From positions 38,444,905 to 38,508,904 of the forward strand of contig CM047427.1 of the NCBI GenBank assembly GCA_026168455.1: DNA of 64,000 nucleotides. The letters are read 5' to 3'. Positions 11,854 to 23,887 of this stretch are shown in pieces. Below the pieces are notes generated by a model that was not told the origin of the DNA, ran no database searches, and was given only the letters and a program-made list of their open reading frames with translations. The position numbers and the translations under genes are program-made. The DNA comes from Theocolax elegans (Eukaryota > Arthropoda > Insecta > Hymenoptera > Cerocephalidae). Position 1 is the stretch's first letter, and every line of letters begins with the position of its first letter.

Positions 11854-12306
11854 CTAGCGTTTTTGATTTTGTTTTCGCGAGTACGCAGCAGCGCCGCTTT
11901 GACGCGGCACTACCTCGAAGCAGTTCGTATAAGCTATATTATTACATAGATTACTCACCTCGGTATAATCCTTGCACGTCAGTCGTGCTCCGTAATCAAA
12001 GCCTTGCGGTGTTGTCATTTTCGCAAGGTGATTTTCGCAACGTTGGCCTGGACTCAGTGCGTTGAAATAACCGCCCAATTTCACCGTTAGTAAATACCTC
12101 TGGCTAACCTCCAAAAAGTTTGCTGATGGATTTGCGTTATTTATAGACGACTGTCTACAGTAAAAGTGCAACTACTTATATAGATACAAGCTGCCAACAG
12201 TGGACGTCCGATTTTTACTACACTGAAACTCCAGTTAGTTGCGCGAGTACAATGATCTTCCGAGAAATACGGAGTTAAATGAAAGAATAACTTTGTACTC
12301 GCCGCG

Positions 12307-12308
<2 letters not shown>
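11854..12308 (-). other. LINE-A 5' leader with a small open frame
   Basis: A 105-codon frame (12171-11854) of unknown product lies upstream of ORF1. Above it the leader holds CTATATAAG on the minus strand, a possible TATA-like element. The sequence begins directly after the (GA)n tract at 12309. I do not recognise the small protein; it may be 5' UTR. There is no second copy in the window to compare it with. Confidence 0.4.

Positions 12309-12345
<37 letters not shown>
12309..12345. repeat. (GA)n microsatellite between LINE-A and LINE-B
   Basis: A pure AG run. On the minus strand it is (TC)n, lying immediately 5' of LINE-A and immediately 3' of LINE-B, so two same-strand LINE copies share one microsatellite. 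Confidence 0.95.
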
Positions 12346-12349
<4 letters not shown>

Positions 12350-13257
12350 ATTTGATTTATTTATTGGGTATTGAGGGGTAAGACCCCGTATACACTTTAA
12401 AAAATGACTGCGCACATTAATAATAATAATAATAAAACCATACAACAAGAAAAATAAAAATAACAATATGAATATGAATATAAATAAAAATATATACAAA
12501 AATAAAATATAACAATAAAATAAATAACGGTAGTAAAAATAACAATAAAAACATAACAAAAATAAAAATACGCAGCGCCAAAAAGAAAAACAGAGTAACC
12601 AATTTATAAAAACCCAATGGTACTATATACGCAATAAATTAAAATACAACGACAGATATAAAATAGATAAACAATGACAATTCATAAATTGATACAAAAA
12701 ACGCAAAAAACAATAAATTAACAATGCATAACAATAAATAATAATTAAACCTCCGGCAGGGAAGGGCAGCTTAACCCCTCACACCCAACCCTCCCCACCC
12801 AAGCCTGTCGGTCGAGCTCAGAAAGGTATGATGATAAGGATGTTTTAAATGAACTGAAGAGGAGAGGGTCAAAATTGGTGAACGGAAGGTGATTGATGAG
12901 GCGAGAGGCAGTGATGATAAAGGAGTTGTTTAGGGCTTCCGTTCTAGGGGGAGGATAAAAAAGGGACGAGGGTGGGAGACGTGAGGAAGAGCGGGAAGGA
13001 AAGGAAGCGTCTCGAATGGTGAAATGGCGAGCTATGTAAGAGGGGGAATTATGAGAGATGATGTTATAAGCGGAAGTGGCAATGAAGTAGGATCGCCTAA
13101 GCTCGACCGACAGCCACCCCAGCTTAAGACGGTAAGGCGTAACATGCTCCCGCCACGGAATCCCTCCCCAAACAAAACGGACACACGCATTTAATAGCCT
13201 TTGCAGCTTTAAGTTCCTGGTAGCATCCAGGTCATGAAAAACCGCACATGCGTAATC

Positions 13258-13260
<3 letters not shown>
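12346..13260 (-). mobile_element. LINE-B: 5'-truncated Jockey/CR1-like copy
   Basis: The minus strand codes from 13260 to 12745 for the C-terminal end of ORF2: FDYACAVFHDLDATRNLK, LQRLLNACVRFVWGG, REHVTPY and a long C-terminal tail ending SCPSLPEV. This is nearly identical to LINE-2 (19490-19990) but has no internal stop, so it is the better preserved copy of this domain. The 3' UTR follows (12744-12346), AT-rich and ending in ACCCAATAAATAAATC-type sequence before the (GA)n tract. Its 5' break directly abuts a second (GA)n tract at 13261. Low-complexity frames inside the UTR are not genes. Confidence 0.9.
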
Positions 13261-13300
<40 letters not shown>

Positions 13301-13488
13301 GGAGTGAGAGAAATAGAGAGAAAAATAGAGAGTAATTGAGAGAGTAAGCGCGAGACGAAGGATACAGCGGAAGAGAAATATAACAATAATTATATTTTTA
13401 CCGTGATTATCTAATAAGTCTACTATTAACGTATACGAGTGGAGTAAAATTGCCTTTTATTCCTTCAATCACTTTAGTCCCCGTAAAC

Positions 13489-13524
<36 letters not shown>
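13261..13524. repeat. Two (GA)n microsatellites
   Basis: A pure run lies at 13261-13297 and a second at about 13491-13524, with GA-rich imperfect DNA in between (13298-13340). The first touches the 5' truncation point of LINE-B. Confidence 0.9.
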
Positions 13525-13527
<3 letters not shown>

Positions 13528-16150
13528 TTTGGACATTCTACCTTCCTCGCTTAGATTGATTACACTGACTTCTGCTCCTCGTCACGTCATGCGTTAAGGA
13601 AAAGAAATCGCGGTTTCCTTACTTCACGATCCTTATTACGTCTGAGGATCGGAACGGCTGCTCCGCTGCAGGACAGGCATACTTAGGTTGGTTGACCGTA
13701 TTTGCCATCACCGCGTGGTCGCACGCGCTTCAAGTTGCGCATTTCCGGAAAGTAGGAGATACGTCCTAATTCAAGACGAGCTGCGAGTGGAGAGAGCAAT
13801 TATCTCCTAGCTGGATAGCCTGACCGGTAATCCCCCTTTTTAGTTATTAGTCGGCCCTTGTCGTTCAAGGAAATAAGCCTTTTTAAAAACCTGAAAGATA
13901 ACAAAGTATTTTAAATACATACAAAAAATTTTAATTTAAATTTAGGATAATGGAAAGTATGTATACTTTCAATATACTATTTTTACTACACAGCACAGGT
14001 TGGAGAAACATCGTCTTATTTACCATTCAATCCACTTGAATGGGACACTACTGAAAAAAGCAACAAAAAAATTCTTTATTTAATTTTATCAATTTTTTCT
14101 ATTTTTCATGATTTTATTTGTTAAGAAATGGAATATAACTTACCTGGAAACAATTTTCGTGACAAGCTGGGCCATTCAAGTAAATTCAAATATGTTTAAG
14201 AATATCTCCTCAAAATTTCATCTGGATTGCATTTTCAGATCCAAAGATATCCTACGTCAACAGAGCTAATGAAGAAAAAATAATATTTTGAGTAAATCTT
14301 AAAATTTAGCGTTAAAATTTTTAGGATTATTTATATGTCATAATTGCAATTAATATTGCAATTCAGAAACATTGTATATTTTATGTTATAAAATATAGAA
14401 GTTATTTCAGACATATAACTTCTTTTCGACTATTAACATGACCTGAGTGAAAGTACAAGAAAAAATTTTTTTAATAATAAAATGCACTAAATAAACTTAA
14501 CAATTTGATATAAGTTTAGAAATCGTAGTTGCAATTTCTTGAAGTGAAGATAATCTTCTATCGTCAAAAGCAGTTTTTAATTTAAAATTCAGGTAGTTGA
14601 GTGTGAACCATGTCACCTGCTAGATGAAATAGCTAACGTTGAAAATAGCTCTCGAAAATATTCACATATTTTAACTCTTGAAGTTTAAAATAACAAACTT
14701 TACATTAAAATTACGCACTATATAAACTTTACATTTGAACTTCACTCAAAGCATAAATAAAATGTCTATTGATCCAATACAGCAACACTTAATATGAGTC
14801 TTTTTTATAATCTGTAAATAAAATAACCACAAAAATTTATACATTCTAATATTCACATACAAATGATCATTAAAATGAAATAAGGAAAAATACGTATCTG
14901 ATAAATCTGTTGAAGTGTAGCAATACTTATACTTTGCTTCACTTGTTTACATTTTTTATTTACATCATCAAATTAAAAGAATTATTAAGCATTCAGCAGG
15001 TACATGATAGTAAACAAATTGCAATTACCTGTCACTGCAGACTAAATTTCAGCTTATGTATTTCTACAATTGTATACAATTTTTATTTACTATGTCAAAT
15101 AGCGCACCAGCGCTGTGGCATCAAATTCAAATTTGTTTACGTAAATGATGAATTTTCAACAAAACCGCGTTTCTTAATTTTAGTTATAATTATATAATGT
15201 AATAAAATTATGACATGCGGTATAGAAAATACTATTTTTAATAACAATTTCTATGAAAAAAACACTAAAAAAATCGATTTTTTCATAATTTTAACCCAGT
15301 CTTATCCTCTTTATTCCGTCGCGGCTCGTTTCGTGGCTTGCCAAATTTTCGACTTGGACTCGGTCTTTTTTCGCTGTTTTTTCTCTCTCTTGCTTTTGCA
15401 TACACCTCCTGCTGTATTCCTTCGGCCGCGTTCGCGTATTTGTTAATTGTAATTAATTTTTAACCGTTTAATGGAATATGCAATTTGCACTATTATACAT
15501 GGATCGCAAATATACGCTTCTGCGTTTACTCGACCATTTTTGTAAGAATGCCTCAACCTCATAGATTAATTAGGATTGAGCAATTCAATTCAAAAGGTTC
15601 GGATTTTCAGAAATTTCTTTGCAAACGTTGTTTTATCTGAAAACAGAAAAAATTGTATTAAAATTGTACATAGAAAAATTAACATTATTAATAATAATAA
15701 TTACACAGTCCCACAAAATAAAAAAATTTGCGCCATATTGGTTTTCTTACGTATTTTTTCCGCTGAATAAGAATTGGTAGCCACTTTTGTCCCTAAACGT
15801 CAGGATTTTTTTCTAATCTCAAAAAGCACCTACAAATTCAGGAAAATTGTCAAATCCACTGCTTTATTTACGTAACTACCCTTTAATTTTTCGTTTGTAC
15901 CCTTAATCTCTCAGCACCTTACCCTAATAGCCTCATGAACCTATTCCCCTATAATCCGATCCTCTTATATCCTACGAAACCCATGCAGATAGGAAATTTT
16001 TTCACTGGAACAGAAGAATCTAATAGCTTGCTGTATAAAATGCTTAATGTAATTGACTTATAATCCCACTACACAATAGCACTATGTATTGTGAAAATCT
16101 TGACTTGGGGATCCAAAAATCATATAGTTTGTATACTACAAGCTGCGAAA
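13525..16150. other. AT-rich DNA with no supported gene
   Basis: 13600-13860 is somewhat GC-richer without a recognisable frame. From 13900 to 16150 it is AT-rich with only short frames of unlikely composition (for example 14910-15197). No splice-bounded conserved exon, RNA gene or clear transposon end was recognised. 15295-15430 is a short pyrimidine-rich, CpG-containing patch. Confidence 0.5.
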
Positions 16151-16335
16151 CAACCGCTTATATGTGAAGTAGGGAAAACTTCACCCGAGATGGCCCGGTG
16201 TCTTCGAAATATTCTGTTTGTGTGTCAAAGTCACATTGCGTAAGCCATGACACCGAAACAAAACATTCCACACCTCCCGCTCGCGTTGTGGAATGTGAAA
16301 AAACACCTAACCGATCACGAAAGCCGCATGAGAAT

Positions 16336-16394
16336 GGTCTCCCATCCAAGTACTAACCGCGCTCAGCGCTGCTTAACTTTCGCGATCGGCCGAG
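16336..16394 (-). pseudogene. 5S rRNA-derived fragment
   Basis: On the minus strand this reads as the middle and 3' half of 5S rRNA, including the blocks AAGTTAAGCAGCG, GCGCGGTTAGTACTTGG and ATGGGAGACC, which overlap the internal control region of a 5S gene. The 5' third of the gene is not recognisable, and the sequence after the GACC block does not continue as 5S. It is a pseudogene or the head of a 5S-derived SINE, about 70 bp from the microsatellite that precedes LINE-2. Confidence 0.65.
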
Positions 16395-16460
16395 GTGTGT
16401 TTCCACCACTCCGCCATCGCGTCAATAACTAGAAATACTTATATTATACGACACTCGTTT

Positions 16461-16463
<3 letters not shown>

Positions 16464-16498
<35 letters not shown>
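16464..16498. repeat. (TC)n microsatellite 5' of LINE-2
   Basis: A pure CT run that ends exactly where LINE-2 begins. On the element's strand it is TC, as at the other LINE junctions. Confidence 0.95.
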
Positions 16499-16501
<3 letters not shown>

Positions 16502-16684
16502 GGTATACTGGACGAGCTCAAAATTTCGCCTCTTCTAGTATCGTGTTATCTTTTGTTCACACTCTTTTCCTCGAGTTTCAGCTAAGAGGAGGGGATTCCC
16601 TGGAGTGGCGGCTGTTGTCTGAAATAATAACAGGTACTTTTTATCGCCCAGGAATCCTTTTATTTCCTCTGTAAACATTGGATA

Positions 16685-16957
16685 TTGCAAGAGGTTAGGT
16701 CTCGTCTACTCGCAAATTGGCGGCCCAAGATTGCGGGTGGAGGCTCGTCGGTATTTTTACGTGCGCTCTGGCCCAAGGAGTTACACGTCCTTTTAAGTAA
16801 AGCGCTGTGTAGTTCCGTTGACTTGGATTTCGCTAGGTCGTTTGTTAAAAATTACACGGTGTTTATGCGGAAGACGAAGGGAGGACAGATTTTTCCGATT
16901 CACTCTGAATCTGACTTAAATAATTTTTCAAACCATAATTCGTCTCCTTCACAATGA
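16685..16957 (+). pseudogene. LINE-2 ORF1, C-terminal part
   Basis: A 90-codon frame carries the C-terminal ORF1 domain SSVFLRALWPKELHVLLSK ... FARSFVKNYTVFMRK. It aligns with LINE-A ORF1 at 11040-10850 (SLFIRPLWPKPVFELWQ). No coiled coil precedes it: 16499-16684 is non-coding, so the front of ORF1 is absent. It ends in TGA 3 nt before the ORF2 frame opens, a typical tight ORF1/ORF2 spacing. Confidence 0.7.
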
Positions 16958-16960
16958 AGG

Positions 16961-18101
16961 TTGTCTGGTCAGACGTCACCACCTACTAACACTTCATTCT
17001 CCATTTTTCATGTAAATATTGACCGCCTAAAAACACACTTTTCATCTATTAAATCACTAGTCCTGCCATCGAATCACGATATCATTGCATTCTCAGAAAC
17101 TTTTCTCACAGATCATGACTCCTCCAACATGTTGGGCCTTCCTGGCTACACCTTACACAGATTGGACCGGGTGGGTAAGGATGGGGGGGAGGGGGTGTAG
17201 CCGCATATTTCGGGAATAATCTTGATGTTAGGCTTGTGGCTCACTCCGACCCTGTCTTTTCCAACACCCCGGAATTTTTCATTTTTCAAGTTCGTAATAA
17301 AACCAGTACGCTGCTATTTAGTGTTGTTTATAGGAGGCCCACAGCGGCCTACCCATCACAATTTTTTGATACGTTGAATAATTATTTACATACATGTGAC
17401 CAGGTAGTCATCACCGGCGATTTTAATATTAATATGTGCAATAAAGATGGGGCGTCTGCCATGTTGTATTCATATTTAGATTCCTTAAACCTTTTCCTTA
17501 TCAAATCTGATCCTACGCAGCATACGCATTCAACCACCCATTCATCTCATACCTGGCTTGATTTATTTATAACACGTAATCCTCCGCCAGTCTCTACTTA
17601 TTATAAGTCATCAGTTCCCTTTGCAGCTGGACACGATTATATTGTACTTGCTTTTGATTTTATTAAACCATTGCCGGCTGTAAAGAAGATTTGGTCGCGG
17701 AACCTTACTATAATTGAACCACCGGCGGCAGCTGCTCTTTTTCCGATACTTTTAATCATCTTTCAGCTCACTCATACACTACCGCTGTATCGTCTGCGCC
17801 ATCAATTTCTAACCCTGCAACCACGTTGTGTGGCCGTTCACCTTCCTCTTCACAACGTATGCTGATGCCTTGTTCTTCATCCCCCACTACCATCAACATT
17901 CTACTTTCAAACCTTGTTTCAGCTATCCTGCATACTTTTGACTCACTCGCTCCTGCTAAACTCATCACCATCAAAAATATCAACAAATCGTGGATTACAC
18001 CTCGCATTAAACAAAGTATTAAAGTTCGTAACATGGCGTATAGAAGATACTTGGCCACTGGCCTGAGCTCGGACTATCAGAAGCACAAAGATCTAATCTA
18101 A
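16961..18101 (+). pseudogene. LINE-2 ORF2, endonuclease and linker
   Basis: The AP-endonuclease-like domain is well preserved: FSIFHVNIDRLKTHF, AFSETFLTDHDSS, FSVVYRRPTA, VVITGDFNINM, HTWLDLFI and AGHDYIV in order. Near 17195 a G-run length change shifts the frame, giving an early stop at 17198. Another shift near 17740 precedes the linker (18000-18100) with the block ITPRIKQSIKVRNMAYRRYL. The domain nicks the target and so sets insertion specificity, which matters given the (TC)n flanks. Confidence 0.85.
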
Positions 18102-19990
18102 TCTTGTTAGAAATGACATAGACTCTAATAAGTTTTTATATTATAATAACAGAATCAAATCTGCCTCTAACTCGTCTAGTTTGTGGAAACAGCTCAGGAA
18201 CATGGGTCTTGCGTCTAAATCATCTCAATCACCTCTCGATATTTTTTCACCTGATCAGCTCAACACCCACTACGCTTCTATTTCATATTCACCCTGTCCT
18301 TTCACATATACGCAACTTCACTCTCTCATTTCATGAACAGACATTTTACCCTCATCTTATCCTTTAACTTCCTTTCACTTTGCCCCTATCACCTCACATA
18401 AAGTCCTGTCTACTATTTTAAGGGCTACCTCCAAAGCTACTGGACATGATGGAATTTCTATTCCAATGTTAAAACTGTTCGCTGCTCAACTAGCACCCTA
18501 TCTAGCTGAATTGTTTAACTTATCTCTCTCAACGGGAGTTTTTCCAAAGCCTTGGACTAAGTCTCTTCTTTTTCCTTTGGCTAAGTCGAACAGAGTGATC
18601 TCGCCGTCTGACACTAGGCCCATAGCAAAGCTCTGTGAAGTCTCCAAAATGTTAGAAAAGTTAGTTCATGAACAACTCACAGAATATCTTAACAGTAATA
18701 ATTTAATTATTGAGAGATAAGCGGGCTTCCGCCGGGGGCATAGTACCCAGACGGCTCTGATAGGTGTCTTGGATGACATTGGGAGAGCCATAGACAAACG
18801 CATGATCACCATTCTTATTTTGTTTGATTTCTCAAAAGCGTTTGATTCGGTGCCACATGACTTAATGCTTAGTAAATTACGCTCTATAGGTTGTTCGCAT
18901 ATGGTTGTCTCTTGGTTCTACAATTATCTGGTTAGCCGCACTCAATCAGTGATGGATGAACTGGGGATGGGCTCGGCCTGGCTCGACATGTCTAGGGGGG
19001 TGCCACAGGGCAGTGTCCTCGGCCCACTATTATTTTCTATTTTTATTAATGACCTCTCGCGGCTTTTAAAATATTCTGACCACATGATTTTCGTGGATGA
19101 CACTCAGATCTATCACTCGTTTTATCCAACCGATCTTGCTCAGGGTGTACAAAAAATTTCGGAAGACGCAAATGCGACAGACAACTGGGCGAGATCAAAT
19201 GGTCTGAATTTGAATGTAAAAAAGACGAAAGTGATGATCTTGGGCAGTCAGGCTTTTATTTCACGCATTGACTTAGATACTGCCCCGAAGGTTTCAATAG
19301 GGAATGATATCCTTAACTATGAATCTGAAGTCAAATCTTTGGGCATTTGGATTTCACCCACCCTGGACTGGTCTCGTCTGTGTCACAGCGAGTTCATGGA
19401 GTTCTTCACTCCTTAAGATTTTTTAAAAGAGCGCTTTCGCGTCAGAACAGAAAGAGCCTTGTCGAAGCTATAATTTTCCCGCATTTCGACTACGCCTGCG
19501 CTGTTTTTCACGACCTGGATGCTACCAGGAATTTAAAGCTACAGCGTCTATTAAATGCTTGCGTTCGTTTTGTATGGGGTACTATTTCGTGGCGTGAGCA
19601 TGTGACACCTTACAGTCTTAAGCTGGGTTGACTGTCGGTCGAGCTTAGAAGATCCCTTTTCATTGCTACTAGTGCTTATAACATCATTTCCCATAATTCC
19701 CCTTCCTGTATTGCTCATCACTTCACTATTCGTGATGCTTCATTTCCTGTCCGTTCTTCCTCACGCCTCCCACCCTCATCCCTCTTCTATCTTCCTCCTA
19801 GGACAGAGGCCCTTAATAACTCCTTCATTATCACTGCCACTCGCCTCATCAATCACCTCCCTTTCACTAATTTTGACCCCCTCCTTTTTAGTTCATTCAA
19901 ATCATCTCTTTCATCGTATCTATCTGAGCTCGATCGTCAGACTTGAGACGTGAGAATGAAAAATGAGGGAATCGCCTGCCCTTCCTTGCC
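18102..19990 (+). pseudogene. LINE-2 ORF2, reverse transcriptase and C-terminal domain
   Basis: Blocks in order: GHDGISIPMLKL (18447), FPLAKSNRVISPSDTRPIAK, AGFRRGHSTQTALIG, LFDFSKAFDSVPHDLML, VPQGSVLGPLLFSIF and MIFVDDTQIYHS. The usual FADD box reads FVDD at 19090-19101, an Ala-to-Val change next to the catalytic Asp pair. TAA at 18718-18720 interrupts the fingers where relatives have Gln (CAA to TAA fits). A frameshift near 19380 and a TGA at about 19629 break the C-terminal part, which otherwise matches LINE-B. 19990-20323 is the 3' UTR. Confidence 0.9.
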
Positions 19991-20320
19991 GGATTTCTAA
20001 GCGTTTTATCGATTTTATATCATGTTTTATTTTAATTATGTTTTGACTTGGTATTCAGCCGATCTTATATTGCGGTATTATATTTTAATTATTGCGTTTT
20101 ATTTTTGCTCTGTTATATTTTACTTATCTTGTTAAACTTTTTTTTTTATTAATTTTATTTGTTATTATGTTATGTTATTTTGTTATTTATTATATTTTTA
20201 TACGATTTTATTATTTTTATTTTAAAATTTTTATCAAGATCTGCGCTGTACGATCTCTTTCAGAGATTTCTTCTGTGTATACGGGGTCTCACCCCACTGT
20301 ACCCAATAAATAATCTAATG

Positions 20321-20323
<3 letters not shown>

Positions 20324-20363
<40 letters not shown>

Positions 20364-20366
20364 TCT
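20324..20366. repeat. (TC)n microsatellite 3' of LINE-2
   Basis: TC repeats begin at the last base of the LINE-2 tail and run to 20357, then continue imperfectly to 20366. The following 340 bp up to the P1 palindrome are AT-rich with no feature. Confidence 0.95.
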
Positions 20367-20704
20367 GAGCGTGTTAAATATTCTTATTTTGGACGCTCCC
20401 TAGCTACTACTTCCATTTACCAAAACTCTTATAATTCAGGCTATGGACCTCTGGGATTCACTACACACTGAATTACGCTTAAGTACTACAGTAAATTTTT
20501 TCAATAATAGGTTGTATAACTACTTAGTAAGAGCGTGTAATTATATTATTTAGTAAAAATAATTATTAATACTTATAATACATGGAATTTATTTACGTTA
20601 CATTTGTTTTCATATTCTTTCTTTTGTTTATGCGAAATATGATTTATATGATTTTACACTACAAATTGTTATATTTTATATTATTATTTAATATATATAT
20701 ATAT

Positions 20705-21688
20705 GGGATATTCCACTCGAAGTGGTCCGATCAAAATTTTAAAATGCACCAAATTTTGGGTACACATTGCAAATGTTTTTTAGAATACAGAAAAAAATTT
20801 TTAGGTACTGGAATCTGTTTGCTCAAAAGTTATTCTAACCTCAAAAAGTGGATTTTTCCAAGTTTTTTTTCAACACCAGCTGGGTTCACCGCTATTTAAC
20901 TCAAAAACTATCAACTTTTACTATAGATCATTATATGTAATATTCGTTGGTAATTGTGTCTAGAATTTATTCTTCTGGGTTAGAATTTCTAATTTCAAGG
21001 TGAATGTTATATAAACTACATGTCAATATTCAACTTAAAAAAAGTGCAAGTGCGCCACAATTGAATTTTTTATCCAAAAGTCTAAAAGAAAGCTTGGAGC
21101 AATACCTTTCAAATGGTCTATAGCATTTTTATGGCCTTCAATTCTGTAAAAAGTTATGATAATTTAAAAAAACACGAAAATTTTTTAAAAATTTAAATGG
21201 AAATTACCATGTTAATTTTTGTGAATTTTTTCTCTTTCTTTAAATTATAATAACTTTTTACACAATTGAAGGCCATAAAAATGCTACAGACCATTTGAAA
21301 GGTATTGCTCCAAGCTTTCTTTTAGACTTTTGGATAAAAAAATCAATTGTGGCGCACTTGCACTTTTTTCAAGTTGAATATTGACATGTAGTTTATATAA
21401 CATTCACCTTGAAATTAGAAATTCTATCCCAGAAAAATAAATTCTAGACACAATTAGCAACGAATGTTACATGTAATGATCTATAGTAAAAGTTGATAGT
21501 TTTTGAGTTAAATAGCGGTGTTAAAATAAACCTGGAAAAATCCACTTTTTGAGGTTAGAATAACTTTTGAGCAAACAGATTCCAGTACCTAAAAATTTTT
21601 TTCTGTATTCTGAAAAACATTTGCAATGTGTACCCAAAATTTGGTGCATTTTAAAATTTTGATCGGACCACTTCGTGTGGAATATCCC
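20705..21688. mobile_element. P1 foldback palindrome, copy 1
   Basis: A 984-bp near-perfect palindrome: the left arm (20705 to about 21190) is repeated inverted in the right arm (about 21200-21688). Ends read GGGATATTCCAC ... GTGGAATATCCC, and it sits in (TA)n. Blocks such as GTGGTCCGATCAAAATTTTA and CAAATTTTGGGTACAC recur in three other copies at 34584, 57031 and 59546. It codes for no protein and looks like a non-autonomous foldback DNA element inserting in TA repeats. Confidence 0.9.
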
Positions 21689-22456
21689 ATATATATTATG
21701 TAAAAGTTTATAGTTGCCTTGTTAAATTAACCTAGGCATTAATAAAAGCTTTTCAATTAATCTCTATCGGACTCAAAGGCAGTCGGCCTGACGTATCCCG
21801 GGGAAGTGATCCCGCATTTTTCAGTATTATAAAATATCTTACTTTACTTTCGGACGGTGCTATCTTGGCCCGGAGTTTCCTCGTCCTCGACGGTGGATAT
21901 TCGTCTCGGCTCTCGTTGCTCTATCTTCCTCTTCTCCTCACGATCAAACTCTCGTTCTCTCTCTCTTTCGTTCTCTCTCACTTGACCTTGATCACGTCGT
22001 TGCTTCCTCTTTCCTCCTTCGTTTCTTGCTCGGCTCGGCACGCTCTCACTCTTTCGGAAGATCGTTCGGAACTACCCGCCGCTTGAGCGGTGGGCCTTCT
22101 CCTTCTCTCGCGACCTTACCTCGTACGCGTTGCTCATTGGCTCTCGCACACCCTCTCCTTTCGTCTTACACCGAAACATCCTACCAGGTCTCTCGAAATT
22201 CTTCGATGTCGACCGTTATACTCTTTTCGCGGAACGCGTGTACTCAAAAAAAATAACAATCAACGATTTCTGGCGTTATTATCTGACCCACCGTCGCAAG
22301 ATAAGTAAGATTGAACTACTAACCGCATAACTGTTTAACATTATACCCCATGCGTGGATAAATTTTGAGCATAGAGAAATCTGAGCAGTGAGAAATCTGA
22401 AAATCTTCTGTACATATCAATAATCAAATAACTTACATATCTTAAAAACAGTATAT
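21689..22456. other. CpG- and pyrimidine-rich non-coding DNA
   Basis: 21780-22250 is GC-richer, with TCTC-type tracts and CpG, unlike the AT-rich surroundings. Open frames here (up to 76 codons) are low in complexity and overlap on all frames. It may be a regulatory or LTR-like region of an unidentified element. No homology was recognised. Confidence 0.35.
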
Positions 22457-23300
22457 TCAGGAAAGAAAAACCCTTAAGACAATCTGCTCTTTCTGACTCT
22501 TATCCTCAAATAACCTGCGTTGTATATTGCATTTGCGCTTTTTACTAATGTCAGTGTTTTCTCTTTTTAATGTTGAACAGTAGTTAGCCATCATATGTGC
22601 ATCGCACATACCCTGATAATGACTTTTTATTTTCTTCATATCTTGATGAAAGTGTTCTCCTTGTTCTTCACTGCTATGAAGAACAAGGAGATCTAATCCC
22701 CAAGATTTTGTAGAAAATTATCAAGATGTGAAGGGAGGAAATGCAACTCGTATTTTTTGAGCATATGAACTATCAATTTCCTATACTTCTCGTTTTTGTG
22801 ATTATGCAGAAAAGTTTCAACCACCCTTTTGAAGCTCAGCCATGCAGTTCGTTCTTTCTCGGACATAGTAATAACGAATGATACATCTTTTAACAATTTA
22901 CAACTTTGAGGGCAATGAAAAATATCTACTTTCAATTTTCCAGTAGATAAATCAGGAAACTATTTAAAATAAAAATTAATTTATCGTTGGGTGATATGTA
23001 TTGTGACTTACACATTTCTTACATCACGGACCTGAAATGTAGAAGTGTTGGAGAACCTAAAGAGACGCACCTTGCTCTCTTTAGGGCACCTTAATAAGTC
23101 ACTTTTTTATTATTAATGTTGGTTGTGTTGTGTGTGATACGAAACAAAATACTAAGATGCGCGCCTTGCCATCTTAGTAGCAGTTCGTAATATATTTGTG
23201 TGTAGGTAAGTGTAGGGTTTCGACTCTTATCCTAACAAAGAAAGAAAAGAAATAAAGTTTTAGAAAATAGAATTTATTCTAATGTATAGTGTATTATACC

Positions 23301-23430
23301 AAGGAGGTGGACCACGCTCAATGCTGGTATCACCACGAGGCTTAATATAAGAATGTCTTTCAACATTTACAAAAATGAAACTCTATACTATCAAGGAAGT
23401 GGACCACGCGCAATGCTGGTATCACTACGA
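23301..23430. repeat. Two-copy tandem repeat, about 92 bp period
   Basis: The block GTGGACCACGCTCAATGCTG at about 23306 recurs with few changes at about 23398, followed both times by a GTATCAC-ACGAG block. Surrounding DNA (22936-23300 and 23431-23887) is AT-rich and holds no recognised gene. Confidence 0.7.
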
Positions 23431-23887
23431 GAGTAGTATTGAGTTTAATAAGAGTCTAACTTTCCTTCCAATCTTCCATCCTTATATTACCTTACATACT
23501 ATTCTTAATTACTAGTCGTTATTTTATACTAAAATCCATCTATCGGTTGTACCTATAAACAAAAATTCTTTTACTACAATAATAAATAATAATGTTTAAA
23601 TAATTATTATTTATTATTTACAAATTTCGCAACTTTTACAAAAATGCTTTAAATCCATTAATAATTTGTTTAAATTTTCGTTTTGTACAAAAAATAAAAA
23701 TAAAATTAAATTATTTATAATTTTTATTAATTTTAATAATTTTATAAGTAAACAATTTAATTTTATTCAAATAAAAAAATTTTCCCTTTGCCAAGATTTG
23801 AACTCGGTTGTACAGTATGACAAGCCTATACATTAACCGTTACGCTGTCACTTATTTGCTTCTTCTATATCTTATATATATATATAT

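Larger units (their letters stand above)
8670..12308 (-). mobile_element. LINE-A: Jockey/CR1-like non-LTR retrotransposon, 3'-truncated
   Basis: On the minus strand the order is a 5' leader (12308-11850), ORF1 (about 11840-10840), ORF2 endonuclease (10835-10246), linker, and ORF2 reverse transcriptase (9700-8670). The copy stops inside the palm/thumb region near 8690, so the C-terminal part and 3' tail are missing. The 5' end at 12308 touches a (GA)n run, i.e. (TC)n on the element's strand. ORF1 and ORF2 align clearly by eye with LINE-2, so these are related families. The exact clade (Jockey, CR1 or Kiri-like) cannot be settled here. Confidence 0.85.
16499..20323 (+). mobile_element. LINE-2: Jockey/CR1-like non-LTR retrotransposon
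   Basis: This is a 3.8-kb copy with a partial ORF1, an ORF2 endonuclease and reverse transcriptase, and a 3' UTR that ends in an ACCCAATAAATAATC-type tail followed directly by (TC)n. The 5' end directly follows (TC)n at 16498. ORF1 is short, so the copy is probably 5'-truncated or rearranged. The 3' half is nearly identical to LINE-B. ORF2 has at least two in-frame stops and several frameshifts. Confidence 0.92.

Noticed and set aside
12275..12617. Hydrophobic Phe/Leu/Tyr-rich frames on the minus strand
   Set aside because: They arise from A/T-rich low-complexity sequence in the 3' UTR of LINE-B.
23786..23862. Possible second tRNA-like sequence on the minus strand
   Set aside because: D-arm-like and T-arm-like blocks are present (GTTCAAATC), but the acceptor arms do not pair, so a tRNA call is not supported.
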